Shown here: positions 51,601-60,039 of the stretch, piece after piece
Position numbering within the stretch: the first letter of the stretch is position 1
Layout: each line of letters opens with the position of its first letter
Assembly: GCA_963833885.1 (NCBI GenBank)
Contig: CAWHZU010000029.1
Coordinates: forward strand, 1 to 64,000
From: JASHPR01 sp963833885
Lineage (GTDB): Bacteria; Actinomycetota; Actinomycetes; Streptosporangiales; Streptosporangiaceae
Length of the DNA: 64,000 bases
Direction: 5' to 3'
Made by a program: the position numbers and the translations under genes
The notes under the pieces: model-generated
Told to the model about the DNA's origin: nothing
What the model saw: the letters and a program-made list of their open reading frames with translations, nothing else
The model's database searches: none

Positions 51601-52497
51601 ATGACCAGCCTGGCTGACGACGTGGTGACGCCGATGACCGCAGAGCAGCGCGCCGAGTTCGAACGCGAGGGGTTCCTCGTGATTCCGGGAGTGCTCAGCG
51701 AGGCAGAGGTCGAGTTCTACGCTGGCGCGCTCGACCGGGTTTACCGGACCCGGCGGGCGGCGGGCGGCGGCGCGCCTGGCGGGGCGATGCACCTGCTCAG
51801 CGCCGTCGCGAACTGTCCCGAGGTGATCGGGCTGATCGACCATCCCCGGGCGTTCAGCCTGGTGTGGTCAGTGCTGGGCTGGAACGTTCACATCTACCAT
51901 TCCCACCTTGACGTGCATCCGCCGATCGTGCAGCGGCAGCCGTTCCGGTATGAGTGGCATCAAGATGGCGGACGGCAGAACCGCGAGATCGAGACCGATC
52001 CGCGGCCGCGGCTGTCGGTGAAGCTGGCATTCTGGCTGTCGGACGTGTCCCAGCCCGGCCGCGGCAACTTCAAGGTCTGGCCCGGCAGCCACACCCGTAA
52101 CCGGATCGACGGGCCGCCCCGGCGTGACGTCGCCTGGACCGACCCGCAGGGCGCGATCGAGGTCTGCGTGAGCCCGGGAGACACGGTGTTCTTTGACCGG
52201 CGCCTGTGGCACGCCCGTTCGGACAACTACTCGCAGGTCACCCGCAAGGTGGTGTTCTTCGGCTATACGCTGCGCTGGATCGCGATCCGCGACGAGCTGG
52301 AGGCGCTGCGCGCTAGCCCGCAGTTCCAGCAGCTCAGCCCAGTGCGGCGACAGCTCCTGGGCGGGATCGGCGCCGGCATCGACGGCCAGGCCGGGGGTGA
52401 CCACCTTTGGGGTCACTACCCGAAGACCACCCCGCTGTATTCCTTCCTGTACGAGCGCGGCCTCCTCGACCCGGCTAACCTGCGCCTGCGCGGGTAA
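51601..52497 (+). CDS. Phytanoyl-CoA dioxygenase (PhyH) family protein
   Basis: A 298-residue Fe(II)/2-oxoglutarate-dependent oxygenase. The iron ligands are His and Asp in YEWHQDGG and a distal His in RRLWHARSDNYS, which also supplies the Arg for 2-oxoglutarate. The start follows GAGGAG. The substrate is unknown; PhyH members act on lipids, amino acids or natural products. Neighbouring genes are housekeeping. Confidence 0.9.
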   Translation: MTSLADDVVTPMTAEQRAEFEREGFLVIPGVLSEAEVEFYAGALDRVYRTRRAAGGGAPGGAMHLLSAVANCPEVIGLIDHPRAFSLVWSVLGWNVHIYHSHLDVHPPIVQRQPFRYEWHQDGGRQNREIETDPRPRLSVKLAFWLSDVSQPGRGNFKVWPGSHTRNRIDGPPRRDVAWTDPQGAIEVCVSPGDTVFFDRRLWHARSDNYSQVTRKVVFFGYTLRWIAIRDELEALRASPQFQQLSPVRRQLLGGIGAGIDGQAGGDHLWGHYPKTTPLYSFLYERGLLDPANLRLRG

Positions 52498-52508
52498 CCC
52501 CCCCCCCC
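52498..52508. repeat. Poly(C) tract of 11 bases
   Basis: Eleven C residues follow directly after the stop of the PhyH gene. It is long for this genome and prone to slippage or sequencing error, but lies outside coding DNA. Confidence 0.8.
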
Positions 52509-52590
52509 GCGGGTGTCACCATCACTGATGCCGTAGGCGCTTGAGGATCCCCTGATCTTCGCCCAACTATGGCGCGGTCCTCGAGGCGGC

Positions 52591-53529
52591 TCAGTAAGTG
52601 GCCCGGTCGGGTGTGCCAGCCTCGATCCACCGGTACACCCGGCGCACGCCATCGGCGAGCGGGACCGCGGGCGTCCAGCCCAGGTCGCGCTCGGCACGCT
52701 CCGCCGCGAGCGCGCTGCGCTGCAGCTCGCCGGGACGCGCGGACGCGAACTCCGGATCGATCTCGCGGCCGGCGGCATCTGAGATCAGACGAGCCAGATC
52801 CAGGACGCTGGTCTCGAGCCCGGTGCCGAAGTTCCAGATCCCCGGCCGACCCTGGTCTGCGGCGGCCAGGAACGCCCCGACCACGTCGCCGATGTAGACG
52901 TAGTCGCGGGTCTGCGCCCCATCGCCGTAGATGACCGGACGCTCGCCGGCCAGCACCCGGGCGCAGAAGATCGGGATCACGCCGGACTCCCCCGCCGGGT
53001 CCTGCCGGGGACCGTACACGTTGGCCAGCCGCAGGATCGTGTGCCTGCACTCGTGCAGCCGGTTGTACAGGCTGACGTACTGCTCGGCGCAGTACTTGGC
53101 GATGCCGTACGGCGACTCGGGCAGCGGCAGCACGTCCTCCATCGAAGGAATCGGCGCATCCCGCCCATAGAGGGCGCCACCGGTGGAGCAGAACAGCACC
53201 CGCGCGTCGGCGGCGCGCGCGGCCTCGAGCACGTTCACGGTGCCCACCACGTTGGTCTGCGCGTCGTCCGCCGGGGCCACCACCGAGATGCGGACGTCGA
53301 TCTGCGCGGCGAGGTGGCAGATCAGCTCGGGCCTGACGCTGCGTACCAGCGCGGCCAGCGCACCGGCGTCGGTGATGCTCAGCTTGTGCAGCGTGGCCTG
53401 CTCGTCGAGGCGGGCGAGCCGGCCCCGGGACAGGTCGTCGACCACGGTCACCTCGTCACCCCTGGCCAGAAGCGCGTCGGTGAGATGTGAGCCGATGAAT
53501 CCGGCGCCGCCGGTGACGAGTACACGCAT
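52591..53529 (-). CDS. NAD-dependent NDP-sugar epimerase/dehydratase (extended SDR)
   Basis: A 312-residue extended short-chain dehydrogenase. The N-terminal NAD motif is TGGAGFIGSHL, and the active site is Ser/Thr in LFCSTGGALYG with YGIAK (Tyr-x-x-x-Lys). The closest general resemblance is to UDP-glucose 4-epimerase-like proteins. The start at 53529 was chosen because the conserved sequence begins there; TACACT ends 8 nt before it and there is no ribosome site, so it is likely leaderless. The product sugar is unknown. Confidence 0.9.
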   Translation of the reverse strand: MRVLVTGGAGFIGSHLTDALLARGDEVTVVDDLSRGRLARLDEQATLHKLSITDAGALAALVRSVRPELICHLAAQIDVRISVVAPADDAQTNVVGTVNVLEAARAADARVLFCSTGGALYGRDAPIPSMEDVLPLPESPYGIAKYCAEQYVSLYNRLHECRHTILRLANVYGPRQDPAGESGVIPIFCARVLAGERPVIYGDGAQTRDYVYIGDVVGAFLAAADQGRPGIWNFGTGLETSVLDLARLISDAAGREIDPEFASARPGELQRSALAAERAERDLGWTPAVPLADGVRRVYRWIEAGTPDRATY

Positions 53530-53571
53530 GGCAGAGGAGTGTATGACAGGCCCGAACGTCACGACCCGTGC

Positions 53572-54366
53572 TCAGTCGAGCACGAAGCCGATTCCTGGCG
53601 CGGCGAGGGAGAGCGCGCCGGTAAAGGCCTGGCCGGCCTCGTCCAGCGTCCTGTCCTCGTCGTTCCACGGGACCAGGTGAGTGAGCACGAGCTGGCCCAC
53701 GCCGGCCCGCGCGGCGTGCTGGCCCGCCTGCCGCCCGGTGAGGTGCAGGTTCTCGGGCAACGGCGCCGCGTCGCCGTCGGCGGGCTCGACGAACGACGCC
53801 TCGCACAGCAGCACGTCCGCGTCGGCGGCCAGCTCGACGAGCGCGTCGGACGGGCCGGTGTCGGCCGAGTAGGCCAGGGACCTGCCGCGGTGCTCGAGCC
53901 GGAAGCCGAACGTCTCCACCGGGTGGTTCATGTGCGCGGCCGTCACCCGCAGCGGGCCGATCTCCATGACCCCCGGGGTAATCGTCGTGAAGCTGAACAG
54001 CTCGGTGATCCCGTGATAGGGATCGGCGTCCGGCCGGGCATCGGCCACCGGGTCGGACCCGAGCGCCAGGCCGAGCCGCAGCGCGGCCTCCGGCGGCGCG
54101 TAGACCGGCAGCAGCGGCTTCGGGCCGTCCGGATGGAACCGGCGCGCGACCGAGTAGTCGCACAGATCCAGGCAGTGGTCAGCGTGCAGGTGACTGACGC
54201 ATACCGCATCAATCTCGTAAAGGCTGGCATAACGCTGCAGCGCGCCGAGGGCGCCGCTGCCAAGATCAACCAGCAGCCGGAAGCCGTCGGCCTCAACCAG
54301 GTAACAGGAAGCGGGGCTGTCCGGCCCGGGGAAGCTGCCCGAGCAGCCGACTATCGTCAATCGCAC
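53572..54366 (-). CDS. Metallo-beta-lactamase-fold hydrolase (RNase Z/ElaC-like)
   Basis: A 264-residue MBL-fold protein with the metal motif SHLHADHCLDL, the downstream His in AHMNHPVETFG, Asp in YSADTGPSD and His in LTHLVPWNDE. In many actinomycetes this protein is found close to rph and rdgB, as here. The function could be RNA processing or small phosphodiester hydrolysis. The GTG start at 54366 begins the conserved RLTIVGCSGSFPG; a TTG at 54384 is the alternative. Confidence 0.88.
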   Translation of the reverse strand: MRLTIVGCSGSFPGPDSPASCYLVEADGFRLLVDLGSGALGALQRYASLYEIDAVCVSHLHADHCLDLCDYSVARRFHPDGPKPLLPVYAPPEAALRLGLALGSDPVADARPDADPYHGITELFSFTTITPGVMEIGPLRVTAAHMNHPVETFGFRLEHRGRSLAYSADTGPSDALVELAADADVLLCEASFVEPADGDAAPLPENLHLTGRQAGQHAARAGVGQLVLTHLVPWNDEDRTLDEAGQAFTGALSLAAPGIGFVLD

Positions 54367-54437
54367 AGGTTGAGCATCTACCAATATGGCGGTGAACGCG
54401 GCATGATCCCTGCAGGGTGCGCCACCGGGAGGGTGTG

Positions 54438-55736
54438 ATGGCCGACCAGACGACCGATCAGGCTCAGGGGGCTTCCCCGGCCCTGGCCGAGCCGACCATA
54501 CACGTGCGCAACGGCTGGGTCGCCGGTCTCGGCCTGGCCAGCCTCGGCATGTGGATGGCGTCCTACACCCCGCTGCAGGTCCTGCTGCCCACCCAGCTTC
54601 AGGACATCGATCCGCACGGCAAGATCGTCGCCCTGGCCGTGGTGTCCGGCTTCGGCGCGATCGCGTCCGGCATCGCCACGCCGATCGCCGGGGCCCTGTC
54701 CGACAACACCACCAGCCGGTTCGCGTTCGGCCGGATGACCGGCCGACGGCACCGCTGGACGATCGGCATGGCAGTGCTGGCCGCCGTGTGCCTGGTCGCG
54801 CTGTCGCAGATGCGGACGGTCCTCGGCGTGACGCTGCTGTGGGTGCTGTTCAGCGCATTCCAGAACGGCGAGTTCGCGAGCCTGAGCGCCGCGATCCCCG
54901 ATCACGTCCCGGTGCGGCAGCGGGCCACGGTGGCCGGCTGGGTCGGAATGCCGCAGGCCCTCGGCCTGGTGGTCGGCACGATCCTCGTGGTGGCCGTGTT
55001 CACGGGGCTGACCAGCGGCTACGTGGTCCTCGCGGTGGCGATGGTCGTACTGGTGCTTCCGTTCGTGCTGCTCACGCCCGACTACCCGCTGGCGGCGGCG
55101 CACAGCAGGCCGTTCTCCTGGCGGCAGCTGGGGCGGTCGTACTGGATCAGCCCCCGGGAGTACCCGGACTTCGCCTGGGCCTGGTTCACCAGGTTCCTGA
55201 TGTCGCTGGCGATCGCGATGGGAACCCTGTACCTGCTGTACTTCCTCCGGGACAAGATCCACTACGCCAAGCTCTTCCCCGGCCAGGACGCCGCCGACGG
55301 GCTGCTGATTCTGATCGTGATCTACACGGCCGGCGTGGTGCTCACCGCCATCGTCGGCGGGATGATCTCCGACCGGCTCGGCCGCAGGAAGGCGATGGTG
55401 CTGATCTCCGGGATCGTGATCGCCGCGGCCGCGCTGCTGCTCACGTTCGTGGAGACCTGGACCGCGTCGATCGCCGCCGCGGCGGCGTTCGGCATCGGCT
55501 TCGGCTGCTACCTGGCCGTGGACCAGGCGCTGATCACCCAGGTGCTGCCGGCGGCCAGCGACCGGGCCAAGGACCTCGGGATCATCAACATCGCGCTGGT
55601 CTGCCCGGCGGCCATCGGTGCGCTGATCGCCGCGCCGCTGGTGTCGCTGGGTGGTTACCCGACGCTGTTCGCCGGCACCGCGGTCGTCGCGGTCATCGGC
55701 TCGGTGCTCGTCTGGAAGATCAAGAGCGTGCCCTGA
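54438..55736 (+). CDS. MFS transporter
   Basis: A 432-residue major facilitator with about 12 hydrophobic segments. Between helices 2 and 3 is a GALSDNTTSRFAFGRMTGRR loop, and between 8 and 9 the matching GGMISDRLGRRKAMV, resembling sugar-cation symporter-like members. The ATG at 54438 follows GGGAGG. It converges with the thioesterase gene (3-bp gap). The substrate is not determined. Confidence 0.9.
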   Translation: MADQTTDQAQGASPALAEPTIHVRNGWVAGLGLASLGMWMASYTPLQVLLPTQLQDIDPHGKIVALAVVSGFGAIASGIATPIAGALSDNTTSRFAFGRMTGRRHRWTIGMAVLAAVCLVALSQMRTVLGVTLLWVLFSAFQNGEFASLSAAIPDHVPVRQRATVAGWVGMPQALGLVVGTILVVAVFTGLTSGYVVLAVAMVVLVLPFVLLTPDYPLAAAHSRPFSWRQLGRSYWISPREYPDFAWAWFTRFLMSLAIAMGTLYLLYFLRDKIHYAKLFPGQDAADGLLILIVIYTAGVVLTAIVGGMISDRLGRRKAMVLISGIVIAAAALLLTFVETWTASIAAAAAFGIGFGCYLAVDQALITQVLPAASDRAKDLGIINIALVCPAAIGALIAAPLVSLGGYPTLFAGTAVVAVIGSVLVWKIKSVP

Positions 55737-55739
55737 CCG

Positions 55740-56636
55740 TCACGCCTCTTTGCGCCGGCTACGGCCCACCCGGGCGAGCTGGCGGCCCTGAGCGACCAGC
55801 CTGCCCGCGGCGTCCCACACCTCGGCCTCCCCGTCGAACCAGCCGCCGCTGACGTGCCGGCACCACGCGACCACCTGCAGCGGGCCTGGCGCGGGCACAG
55901 CGCGCATGTGCCAGGTGAGCTCCACGGTCGGCGCCCAGCCAAGAGCGCCGAGGCCGAACACCACCGGCGGCAGCGCGTCAACGGCCACCGCGAGCAGATA
56001 GGCGTCCGGGTCCCGCTGCTCGCGCAGGGAGAAATATCCGCGCATCTCCGGGACGCCGGACGGCTCGCCGCGGCGCCAGCCGGTCGTGGCCGGATCCATG
56101 CGCAGGTCCACCTGGGCCGCGTAACCGGCGACCCCGCCGGTGCCGACCGTGCCCCGCCACGGGCCGAGGTTGACGCACTCCTCGATCGGCGGCATTTTCG
56201 GCGGCTCGCCGGTCCAGTAGAGATCGCCGTTTTCCAAGGGATGGGTCGGCGGAGGGTCCGTGGGCGGAGGGTCGGTCGGCGGGAGCTCGGCGGGCAGGCT
56301 CCCGGTCGTCACGGTCGCGTCGAGAACGATCTGCGAGTCCTGCACCAGCGCGGCACGTGCCGTCGCCGCCGTCTTGCCCTGCTTCAGCCAGGTCACCTCG
56401 ACCTCACCGGGCTCGAGAAGCGGGACCCGGAGGAAGTGCGCGCTGGTCGCCACGGGATACGGGAGCGGCGAGCTGTCGAGCACGGCGCGCAGCATCGTCG
56501 CCACCATCACCCCGCCGTTCACCGCGGACGGCGTGGCGTTGCCCGGGGCCACGATCGCGAACCTCTCGTCGGGCCTTACCTGGTACCGTCCCGGTCCGGC
56601 CGGCCGGACCGCCGTGGCCTCGTCGAAAACGCTCAT
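55740..56636 (-). CDS. Thioesterase family protein (double hotdog, TesB-like)
   Basis: A 298-residue protein with two hotdog halves. The first half includes GNATPSAVNGGVMVATMLRA and the second VVFGLGALGWAPTVELTWHM, as in actinobacterial acyl-CoA thioesterase-like proteins. The two halves are joined by a Pro-rich repeat (PTDPPPTDPPPTHP). It presumably hydrolyses acyl-CoA; the chain is unknown. Confidence 0.85.
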   Translation of the reverse strand: MSVFDEATAVRPAGPGRYQVRPDERFAIVAPGNATPSAVNGGVMVATMLRAVLDSSPLPYPVATSAHFLRVPLLEPGEVEVTWLKQGKTAATARAALVQDSQIVLDATVTTGSLPAELPPTDPPPTDPPPTHPLENGDLYWTGEPPKMPPIEECVNLGPWRGTVGTGGVAGYAAQVDLRMDPATTGWRRGEPSGVPEMRGYFSLREQRDPDAYLLAVAVDALPPVVFGLGALGWAPTVELTWHMRAVPAPGPLQVVAWCRHVSGGWFDGEAEVWDAAGRLVAQGRQLARVGRSRRKEA

Positions 56637-56657
56637 GCGCTAGTTCCTCGGCCCGCT

Positions 56658-56729
56658 GCGGCTTCGGCCGCCCCGGCCAGCGGGGCTTCGGCCGCCCCCA
56701 CCACCGGGGCTTCGGCCGCCCCGGCCACC
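56658..56729. repeat. 24-bp tandem repeat, three copies
   Basis: Three units of the type GGGGCTTCGGCCGCCCC plus 7 bp lie in the 97-bp gap between cysM and the thioesterase gene, close to the cysM stop. Each contains a self-complementary core, so it could act as a U-less terminator cluster. Confidence 0.75.
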
Positions 56730-56733
56730 GCCG

Positions 56734-57681
56734 TCACGCCCACAGCTGGCCTTCCAGCCTCGCCTCGGCCTCTTCCAGCGTCCCGGTGTAAGCGCCCGTG
56801 GACAGGTAGCGCCAGCCGCCGTCAGCGATCATGACGGCGACGTCGGCTTCCTGGCCTGCCGCGGCGGCCTTCTCGGCCATCGCCAGCCCGGCGTGCAGCG
56901 CGGCTCCGGATGAGATCCCGGCGAACAGCCCCTCGAGGTCCAGCAGTTCCCTGGTCCGGCGCAGCGCGTCGGCCGAGGACACCGAGAACCGCGAGGTCAG
57001 CACCGACTCGTCGTACAGCTCGGGCACGAAGCCCTCGTCGATGTTGCGCAGCCCGTAGACGAGCTCACCGTACCGGGGCTCGGCCGCGACGATCTGCACC
57101 CCCGGCACGCGCTCGCGCAGGTAACGGCCGGTCCCCATCAGGGTCCCCGTGGTGCCGAGCCCGGCGACGAAGTGCGTGATCGACGGCAGGTCCTCCAGGA
57201 TCTCCGGCCCGGTGGTCTCGTAGTGCGCCAGCGCGTTGGCCTCGTTGCCGTACTGGTAGAGCATCACCCAGTCGGGGTTTTCCGCCGCAAGCTGCTTCGC
57301 CACCCGGACCGCCTCGTTGGACCCGCCCGCCGCGGGCGAGGAGATGATCTCGGCGCCGTACATCTCGAGCAACTGCCTGCGCTCGGCCGACGTGTTCTCC
57401 GGCATCACGCAGATCAGCCGGTAGCCCCGCAGCTTCGCCACCATCGCCAGCGAGATCCCGGTGTTCCCCGAGGTCGGCTCCAGCAGCGTGAACCCCGGCT
57501 TCAGCAGCCCGTCCTTCTCCGCCTGCGCGACCATATAGAAGGCCGCGCGGTCCTTCACCGAGCCGGTGGGGTTGCGGTCCTCGAGCTTGGCCCACAGCCG
57601 CGTCGATGGCGTGGGCGACAGCCGCGGCAGCCCGACCAGCGGGGTCCTGCCGAGCGAGTCAAGCAGCGAGTCGTAGCGCAT
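56734..57681 (-). CDS. cysM: Cysteine synthase CysM (CysO/thiocarboxylate-dependent type)
   Basis: A 315-residue PLP enzyme of the beta family. The PLP lysine is in NPTGSVKDRAAFYM, substrate loop EPTSGNTGISLAM, phosphate loop AGLGTTGTLMGT. In mycobacteria CysM uses O-phosphoserine and the thiocarboxylated CysO protein as sulfur donor. The adjacent cysO and mec genes identify this one as that pathway rather than CysK. Confidence 0.95.
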   Translation of the reverse strand: MRYDSLLDSLGRTPLVGLPRLSPTPSTRLWAKLEDRNPTGSVKDRAAFYMVAQAEKDGLLKPGFTLLEPTSGNTGISLAMVAKLRGYRLICVMPENTSAERRQLLEMYGAEIISSPAAGGSNEAVRVAKQLAAENPDWVMLYQYGNEANALAHYETTGPEILEDLPSITHFVAGLGTTGTLMGTGRYLRERVPGVQIVAAEPRYGELVYGLRNIDEGFVPELYDESVLTSRFSVSSADALRRTRELLDLEGLFAGISSGAALHAGLAMAEKAAAAGQEADVAVMIADGGWRYLSTGAYTGTLEEAEARLEGQLWA

Positions 57682-57715
57682 GGGTCTGTGCGTCAGCAGT
57701 CTTTGCGGCGACCGC

Positions 57716-57994
57716 TCAGCGCGCCCCGCCGGCCACGGCCGGGAGCACGGTCACCGTGTCACCGTCCTTGACCGGGGCCTCGAGCCCGCCGAGAAAGCGC
57801 ACGTCCTCGTCGTTGAGGTAGACGTTCACGAACCGGCGCAGGCCGGAATCGTCGACGAGCCGCTCCCGCAGCCCGCCGTAACGCTCGTCGAGGTCGGCGA
57901 TCAGGCCAGCCAAATTATCGCCGGAGCCCTCGACCGACTTTGCCCCGCCGGTGTAGTTGCGCAGGATGGTCGGGATCCGTACCTCGATGGCCAT
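57716..57994 (-). CDS. cysO: CysO-type ubiquitin-like sulfur carrier with a Gly-Gly-Ala-Arg end
   Basis: A 92-residue MoaD/ThiS-like carrier (IEVRIPTILRNYTGGAKSVE ... DGDTVTVLPAVAGGAR). CysO accepts sulfur as a C-terminal thiocarboxylate on a Gly-Gly end. Here two residues (Ala-Arg) follow the diglycine, so proteolytic trimming would be required first. ATG 57994 has GGAG upstream and removes three spurious N-terminal residues. It lies between cysM and mec. Confidence 0.94.
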   Translation of the reverse strand: MAIEVRIPTILRNYTGGAKSVEGSGDNLAGLIADLDERYGGLRERLVDDSGLRRFVNVYLNDEDVRFLGGLEAPVKDGDTVTVLPAVAGGAR

Positions 57995-58063
57995 GGATAG
58001 CACTCCAGATCGTGCAGGTTGGCGGACGGGAATTCGTGCGGTGCAACCGGCAGCCGGCCCGGA

Positions 58064-58486
58064 TCATTCCGGGGCGGCGTCTACCGGATCGCGCACCTCC
58101 TCCTCGGTGACGACACCGTCAACGATGCGGAACGAGCGGAACTCAACCTCGTCGGGGTCACGCGTGGACACCAGCACATAGTGCGCCTCAGGCTCACTGG
58201 CGTAGGAGATGTCGGTTCGGGACGGGTAGGCCTCGGTCGCGGTGTGCGAGTGGTAGATGACCACGGGTTCCTCGTCGGCGTCGTCCATCTCGCGCCAGAT
58301 CCGCAGCTGCTCCATCGAGTCGAACCGGTAGAACGTCGGCGAGCGCTCGGCGTTGGTCATCGGGATGAATCGCTGCGGCCGGTCGCTGCCCGCGGGTCCG
58401 GCGATGACCCCGCAGGCTTCGTCCGGGTGGTCGGCTCTCGCGTGCGCGATGATGGCGGCGCGCAGCTCGCCTGGCAACGTCAGCAT
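58064..58486 (-). CDS. mec: Mec+ JAMM/Mov34 metalloprotease of the CysO pathway
   Basis: A 140-residue JAB/MPN+ protease. The zinc motif is HSHTATEAYPSRTD (His-x-His-x7-Ser-x2-Asp) with the catalytic Glu in HPDEACGV. Mec+ releases cysteine from the CysO-cysteine adduct. In this genome it may also trim the two extra residues from the CysO C-terminus. Confidence 0.95.
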   Translation of the reverse strand: MLTLPGELRAAIIAHARADHPDEACGVIAGPAGSDRPQRFIPMTNAERSPTFYRFDSMEQLRIWREMDDADEEPVVIYHSHTATEAYPSRTDISYASEPEAHYVLVSTRDPDEVEFRSFRIVDGVVTEEEVRDPVDAAPE

Positions 58487-58507
58487 GAACGCGAGCGTAG
58501 CCCGCCG

Positions 58508-59221
58508 CTACCGGGACAGCGCCTGGACGAGGGTCTCCTGCAGGAACGCCAGCCACTGGTATACGCCGACGTACGCGGCACGCGGATCCTCCGGTGCCAT
58601 GTCCGACACCTGGTCGTCGAAGTCGTCGGTGACGCCAAGGCGGGTCCCGAGCGCCAGCCGGACGTCGTTGATGGCCCGCAGCCAGGCCTGCGCCTCGGGC
58701 TCGGAGAGCCGGATCCTGCCCCCTTCCGGGGGCAACGTCGCGAGGACCGTTCGCGCGGCGGCGGCCTTGCCGGAGCGCAGGCCCTGCTCGGTGTATCTGC
58801 GGAATTCCCCGGAGGCCTCGGGATCGTCCCGGTAGGCATCGGGCAGCAGCCTTGCCAGAACGGGATCATCCGGCAACTCGGCGTCGTCCTCCGCGAACCC
58901 AACCATCGCCGCGAGATCGCCGGCGTTCACCGTCCCATCGGTCGGCAGGCCGCCGGTGCGCTGGCCCGGCTCGCTTGCTGCCGTGTCGTTGGGCTGGGCC
59001 GAGCCCTCGTCCTGCTCGTCGGCACCGATCAGCTCGATTACCTGGCCCACGAGGTCGCGGATGATGGCAGCCTGGGCAGCGGCGAACCGCGCCGTGGCGC
59101 CGCTCGAAGTCCCGCGGAACCCTGCCATCAGATCCTCCAGGCTTACAGCCTCGTCTGGCTCCTGCCCGCCGTCCTGCTCCGGCCTCTCCCCGCCGGTTGC
59201 ACCCTGCCCGCGGCCGGTCAC
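58508..59221 (-). CDS. DUF2017 protein next to clpS
   Basis: A 237-residue acidic protein matching the DUF2017 family that regularly follows clpS in actinomycetes. Conserved blocks are FAAAQAAIIRDLVGQVIELI and RLALGTRLGVTDDFDDQVSD with WLAFLQETLVQAL at the end. GTG at 59221 overlaps the clpS stop (GTGA). A role in adaptor or protease regulation is often assumed but not shown. Confidence 0.9.
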   Translation of the reverse strand: MTGRGQGATGGERPEQDGGQEPDEAVSLEDLMAGFRGTSSGATARFAAAQAAIIRDLVGQVIELIGADEQDEGSAQPNDTAASEPGQRTGGLPTDGTVNAGDLAAMVGFAEDDAELPDDPVLARLLPDAYRDDPEASGEFRRYTEQGLRSGKAAAARTVLATLPPEGGRIRLSEPEAQAWLRAINDVRLALGTRLGVTDDFDDQVSDMAPEDPRAAYVGVYQWLAFLQETLVQALSR

Positions 59222-59508
59222 TTGTCGTGGCTGATGGTCGCCCACAAGCCGTAACCATGCAGCGTTTCTGCGTCTCGCTCCATGGCCTCACGCCCGCCGG
59301 AGGAGACCACTGCCCTGCCCTTGTGGTGCACGTCCAGCATCAGCTTCTCCGCCTTCGGCTTCGCGTAACCGAACACGGCCTGAAACACGTACGTCACGTA
59401 CGACATCAGGTTGATCGGGTCATTCCACACGATCGTGACCCATGGCATATCGGGTACCGCCTGCTCCTCGGTATCCGACCGCTCAACCTCTGCAGGCGCG
59501 ACGCTCAC
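59218..59508 (-). CDS. clpS: ClpS, ATP-dependent Clp protease adaptor
   Basis: A 96-residue N-end-rule adaptor for ClpAP/ClpCP. Motifs are WVTIVWNDPINLMSYVTYVF and the HHKGRAVV / GREAMERDAETLH segment. GTG at 59508 is preferred over 59517, since GGGAGG lies 8 nt upstream of it. It is the first gene of the clpS-DUF2017-mec-cysO-cysM row and is divergent from the HNH gene. Confidence 0.95.
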   Translation of the reverse strand: MSVAPAEVERSDTEEQAVPDMPWVTIVWNDPINLMSYVTYVFQAVFGYAKPKAEKLMLDVHHKGRAVVSSGGREAMERDAETLHGYGLWATISHDK

Positions 59509-59646
59509 GGCCGTCACCTCCCTGTGCGTAGGTCACTAGTCTGCCAAAGCACCAGCGCACTAGTGACATCGGCGGGGACACGCATCCCGCGGAAGTCACT
59601 GCCCGAGACGCCGTAAACCATGCTCGAAAATAAATCGCATGCTTAG

Positions 59647-60039
59647 CCATGTCATGGTAGTCTAATCGAACAAGAATACGGGAGGTGTCATGATCCACAG
59701 CCCCGCCAGCGCCAGCGGCGACCAGCCGCCCGCCTGCCGGGGCTGACCGCACGTGACCCGGCCGCCGGGGACCTAACTGCGGGGAACCTGACCGCCCGGC
59801 TGGCAGCCGACGGCGAGCTGACCGCTGAGGACATCGCCGCGCTGGCCCGGCTCGACGACGGCTCCCCCGCTGACGACGGCTGCTGGGACGATCCCGACCC
59901 CGGCGCTGGCAGCGGCCCCTGCGATGAGGATCCTCATCCCGGCGCTGGCGGCTCCTGCGATGAGGATCCTGACCCCGACCGTGACGCCGAGCCGCCGACG
60001 GGCCAGCTGGCGCCGCTCGACGACGAGCACGCCGCCCTT
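59647..60039 (+). other. Coding-like 5' extension of the HNH gene with a probable frameshift
   Basis: A strong start signal (GGGAGG then ATG at 59690) opens MIHSPASASGDQPPACRG, which stops at 59746. The HNH frame itself is open back to 59647 without any ATG, GTG or TTG, and encodes plausible sequence (LTARLAADGELTAEDIAALA, then an acidic repeat with CDEDP twice). A frame change between 59690 and 59746 would join the start to the HNH protein. Confidence 0.45.
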
